Assembly: GCA_913056165.1 (NCBI GenBank)
Contig: CAJXMD010000023.1
Coordinates: 1 to 34,164, forward strand
DNA length: 34,164 nucleotides
Direction of reading: 5' to 3'
Origin: an uncultured Halieaceae bacterium
Lineage (GTDB): Bacteria; Pseudomonadota; Gammaproteobacteria; Pseudomonadales; Halieaceae
Numbering within the stretch: position 1 is the first letter of the stretch; each line of letters begins with the position of its first letter. Positions 32,962 to 34,164 of the stretch are shown here, piece after piece. Made by a program: the position numbers and the translations under genes. The notes below the pieces were generated by a model. It was given only the letters and a program-made list of their open reading frames with translations. It ran no database searches and was not told the origin of the DNA.

Positions 32962-33191
32962 AAATTTGGCTAAGCGGGATATTTATAAAAAGGCTAGTTG
33001 ATAGTCTGCCACCCAGCATTTGTCGGCAGAAGTTGGAAAACTCAAGTTTATGGTGTCTCTGATTAGGGGAAGTTGACACTGTAGCTCAGGCGCGCTACAT
33101 GTAAAACGCCGCACCGCTTCGATTCAACCGGTCATTCTGGGGTTCAATACCTTAGGCTCCCGTAGGGGTGGAACTATCGGGCCAGCAAATA

Positions 33192-34164
33192 TTAATTGTC
33201 GAGCAGGGTTAGCACAGCGGCTGGGACCATGTTCGCTTGCGCGATCATAGCCATTCCAGCCTGCTGAATTATCTGGGCGCTAGCCATTTGGGCGCTCGTC
33301 TTTGCGTAATCGGTATCAAGTATTCGGCTTCGAGAGGCCTCGGTATTGGTTTTGACCGAGCTTAAATTATCTATTACCGAGTACAGTGCGTTCGCGGCTG
33401 CACCCACCTTGGCTTGATATTCGGCTACTTCATCAAGCCTTGCGTCCACAATCTCAATTGCGTTTTTAGTCACGTGATCGTAGACAATGTGGAATAAATT
33501 ATCCGCGTATATAGGGTCAACAACTCCGCCGCCTAATGTCGCGGATGAGTTAATTGATCCAATGTCGACTCGATACCCGTTCGCAAAGGGATTGTGGTAA
33601 TAAAAAGCACCAGATGTGGACCACCAGACACCTGCCGATTCAAACCCATCAATTTTCTGTATCTCTCCAGTCAGATAGCTAGAGATCTTATCCATGTTCT
33701 CTCTGGAAGTGTCCCCACTATTCATAAGGGAAACGATCTCAGCGTCATTTATGGTTATTGTTCCATTATATATATGTACGCCTTGCCTGCCCGAAAGACT
33801 TTGATCTGTGTAGTCCGACGAGTAGGCGTTCCACATTGTATTGTAGTTGCTGCCAAATGGTGCCGACCCCAGCACTTCAATGGTGTCTCCTATAGAAACC
33901 GAGCCGGAGGATACATCCAATGAGCCACGATAATATGATGCAAACCTGTTAAAGCTAAAATTTTCCAGATCAAAATCGAAAGTTGTACCGGCTTGATGAC
34001 CAATCTGGAATGAAAGGCTGTATTCTTCATCCAGAACCCGTTTCTCATTAAACATGGTGTTGTAAGAAACGTCTTTGAGTTCGAGAAAAAGCGCCTTGAA
34101 CTCGTCATTCAGCAGTTGCCTCTCCGAAGTTGAATTTGATCCATTTAGCGATTGGATGCCCAAT
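33192..34164 (-). CDS. fliC: Flagellin, C-terminal part (5' end outside window)
   Basis: About 324 residues of a flagellin whose N terminus is cut off by the window edge; the frame is open through the last base. The visible start, GIQSLNGSNSTSERQLLNDEFKAL, is the helical D1 region, with NTMFNEKRVLD as the end of the N-terminal helix. The C-terminal helices AEYQAKVGAAANALYSVIDNL, SRSRILDTDYAKTSAQMASAQIIQQAG and IAQANMVPAAVLTLLDN are the conserved D1/D0 end. Between lies about 190 residues of variable surface domain, rich in aromatic, Ser, Asn and Gly residues. The protein polymerises into the flagellar filament after export by the flagellar type III system. The symbol is generic, since several flagellin paralogues often exist. 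Confidence 0.92.
   Translation of the reverse strand, partial: LGIQSLNGSNSTSERQLLNDEFKALFLELKDVSYNTMFNEKRVLDEEYSLSFQIGHQAGTTFDFDLENFSFNRFASYYRGSLDVSSGSVSIGDTIEVLGSAPFGSNYNTMWNAYSSDYTDQSLSGRQGVHIYNGTITINDAEIVSLMNSGDTSRENMDKISSYLTGEIQKIDGFESAGVWWSTSGAFYYHNPFANGYRVDIGSINSSATLGGGVVDPIYADNLFHIVYDHVTKNAIEIVDARLDEVAEYQAKVGAAANALYSVIDNLSSVKTNTEASRSRILDTDYAKTSAQMASAQIIQQAGMAMIAQANMVPAAVLTLLDN

Noticed and set aside
33075-33150. tRNA-like words (GTAGCTCAGG and GGGTTCAATAC) downstream of the flagellin gene
   Set aside because: No 7-bp acceptor stem, anticodon arm or correct spacing can be drawn; the words are coincidental.
1-34164. CRISPR array, insertion sequence, integrase or prophage signs
   Set aside because: I found no regularly spaced repeats of the right size, no transposase or integrase frames, and gene order looks chromosomal.

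Overview
The window reads as a chromosomal segment of a free-living, probably marine, flagellated gammaproteobacterium. Evidence includes a YheS-type ABC-F protein of 637 residues, YaiI, ZntB, a DUF2835 protein, a TonB-dependent receptor, BCCT and AGCS transporters, a C-terminal sorting-type tail and a polar-type flagellin. By eye the base composition is moderately GC-rich, apart from a more AT-rich stretch after about 27.5 kb. The overall style recalls the OM60/NOR5 (Halieaceae) group, but that placement is inference. I see no rRNA, tRNA, CRISPR array, insertion sequence or prophage.

Layout. 0-6.6 kb: end of a PLP-dependent threonine/serine dehydratase, a TPMT/HOL-type methyltransferase, and on the minus strand an alanine-glyoxylate-type aminotransferase, YheS and an Atm1-type ABC exporter. 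A gamma-carbonic-anhydrase-like hexapeptide protein diverges from the exporter. 6.8-10.95 kb: a minus-strand run of sugar dehydrogenase (GSDH family), Old Yellow Enzyme, YaiI and an MFS permease. 11.1-13.8 kb: a compact plus-strand cluster of a four-helix membrane protein, a TPR-AspH-type dioxygenase, a flavoprotein that looks like a bacterial iodotyrosine deiodinase, and a tiny membrane-anchored protein carrying a perfect metzincin zinc motif. 13.8-20.9 kb: minus-strand VPS10/BNR-repeat secreted protein, TonB receptor, HD-domain protein resembling PhnZ/MIOX-type di-iron oxygenases, and ZntB. 21.1-26.4 kb: VOC protein, a structured 405-bp divergent spacer, AGCS symporter, malonyl-CoA decarboxylase and BCCT transporter. 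26.5-34.2 kb: an orphan coiled-coil protein with a clear terminator, a large secreted metalloprotease with two P domains, a 42-residue membrane peptide, a secreted FN3 protein with a sorting-type tail, small hypothetical genes, DUF2835, and the 3' part of a flagellin gene.

How genes may work together. Most of the window is ordinary metabolism and transport. The best candidate for an undescribed system is 11.1-13.8 kb. Its first two genes overlap by 4 bp, the third follows after 3 bp and the fourth after 51 bp. It joins a 2-oxoglutarate dioxygenase, a dehalogenase-like flavin enzyme and a mini metalloprotease. The second candidate is the HD oxygenase-like gene placed 3 bp before a TonB receptor, which suggests uptake coupled to oxidation of one substrate. 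Both proposals are inferences from sequence motifs and gene order.
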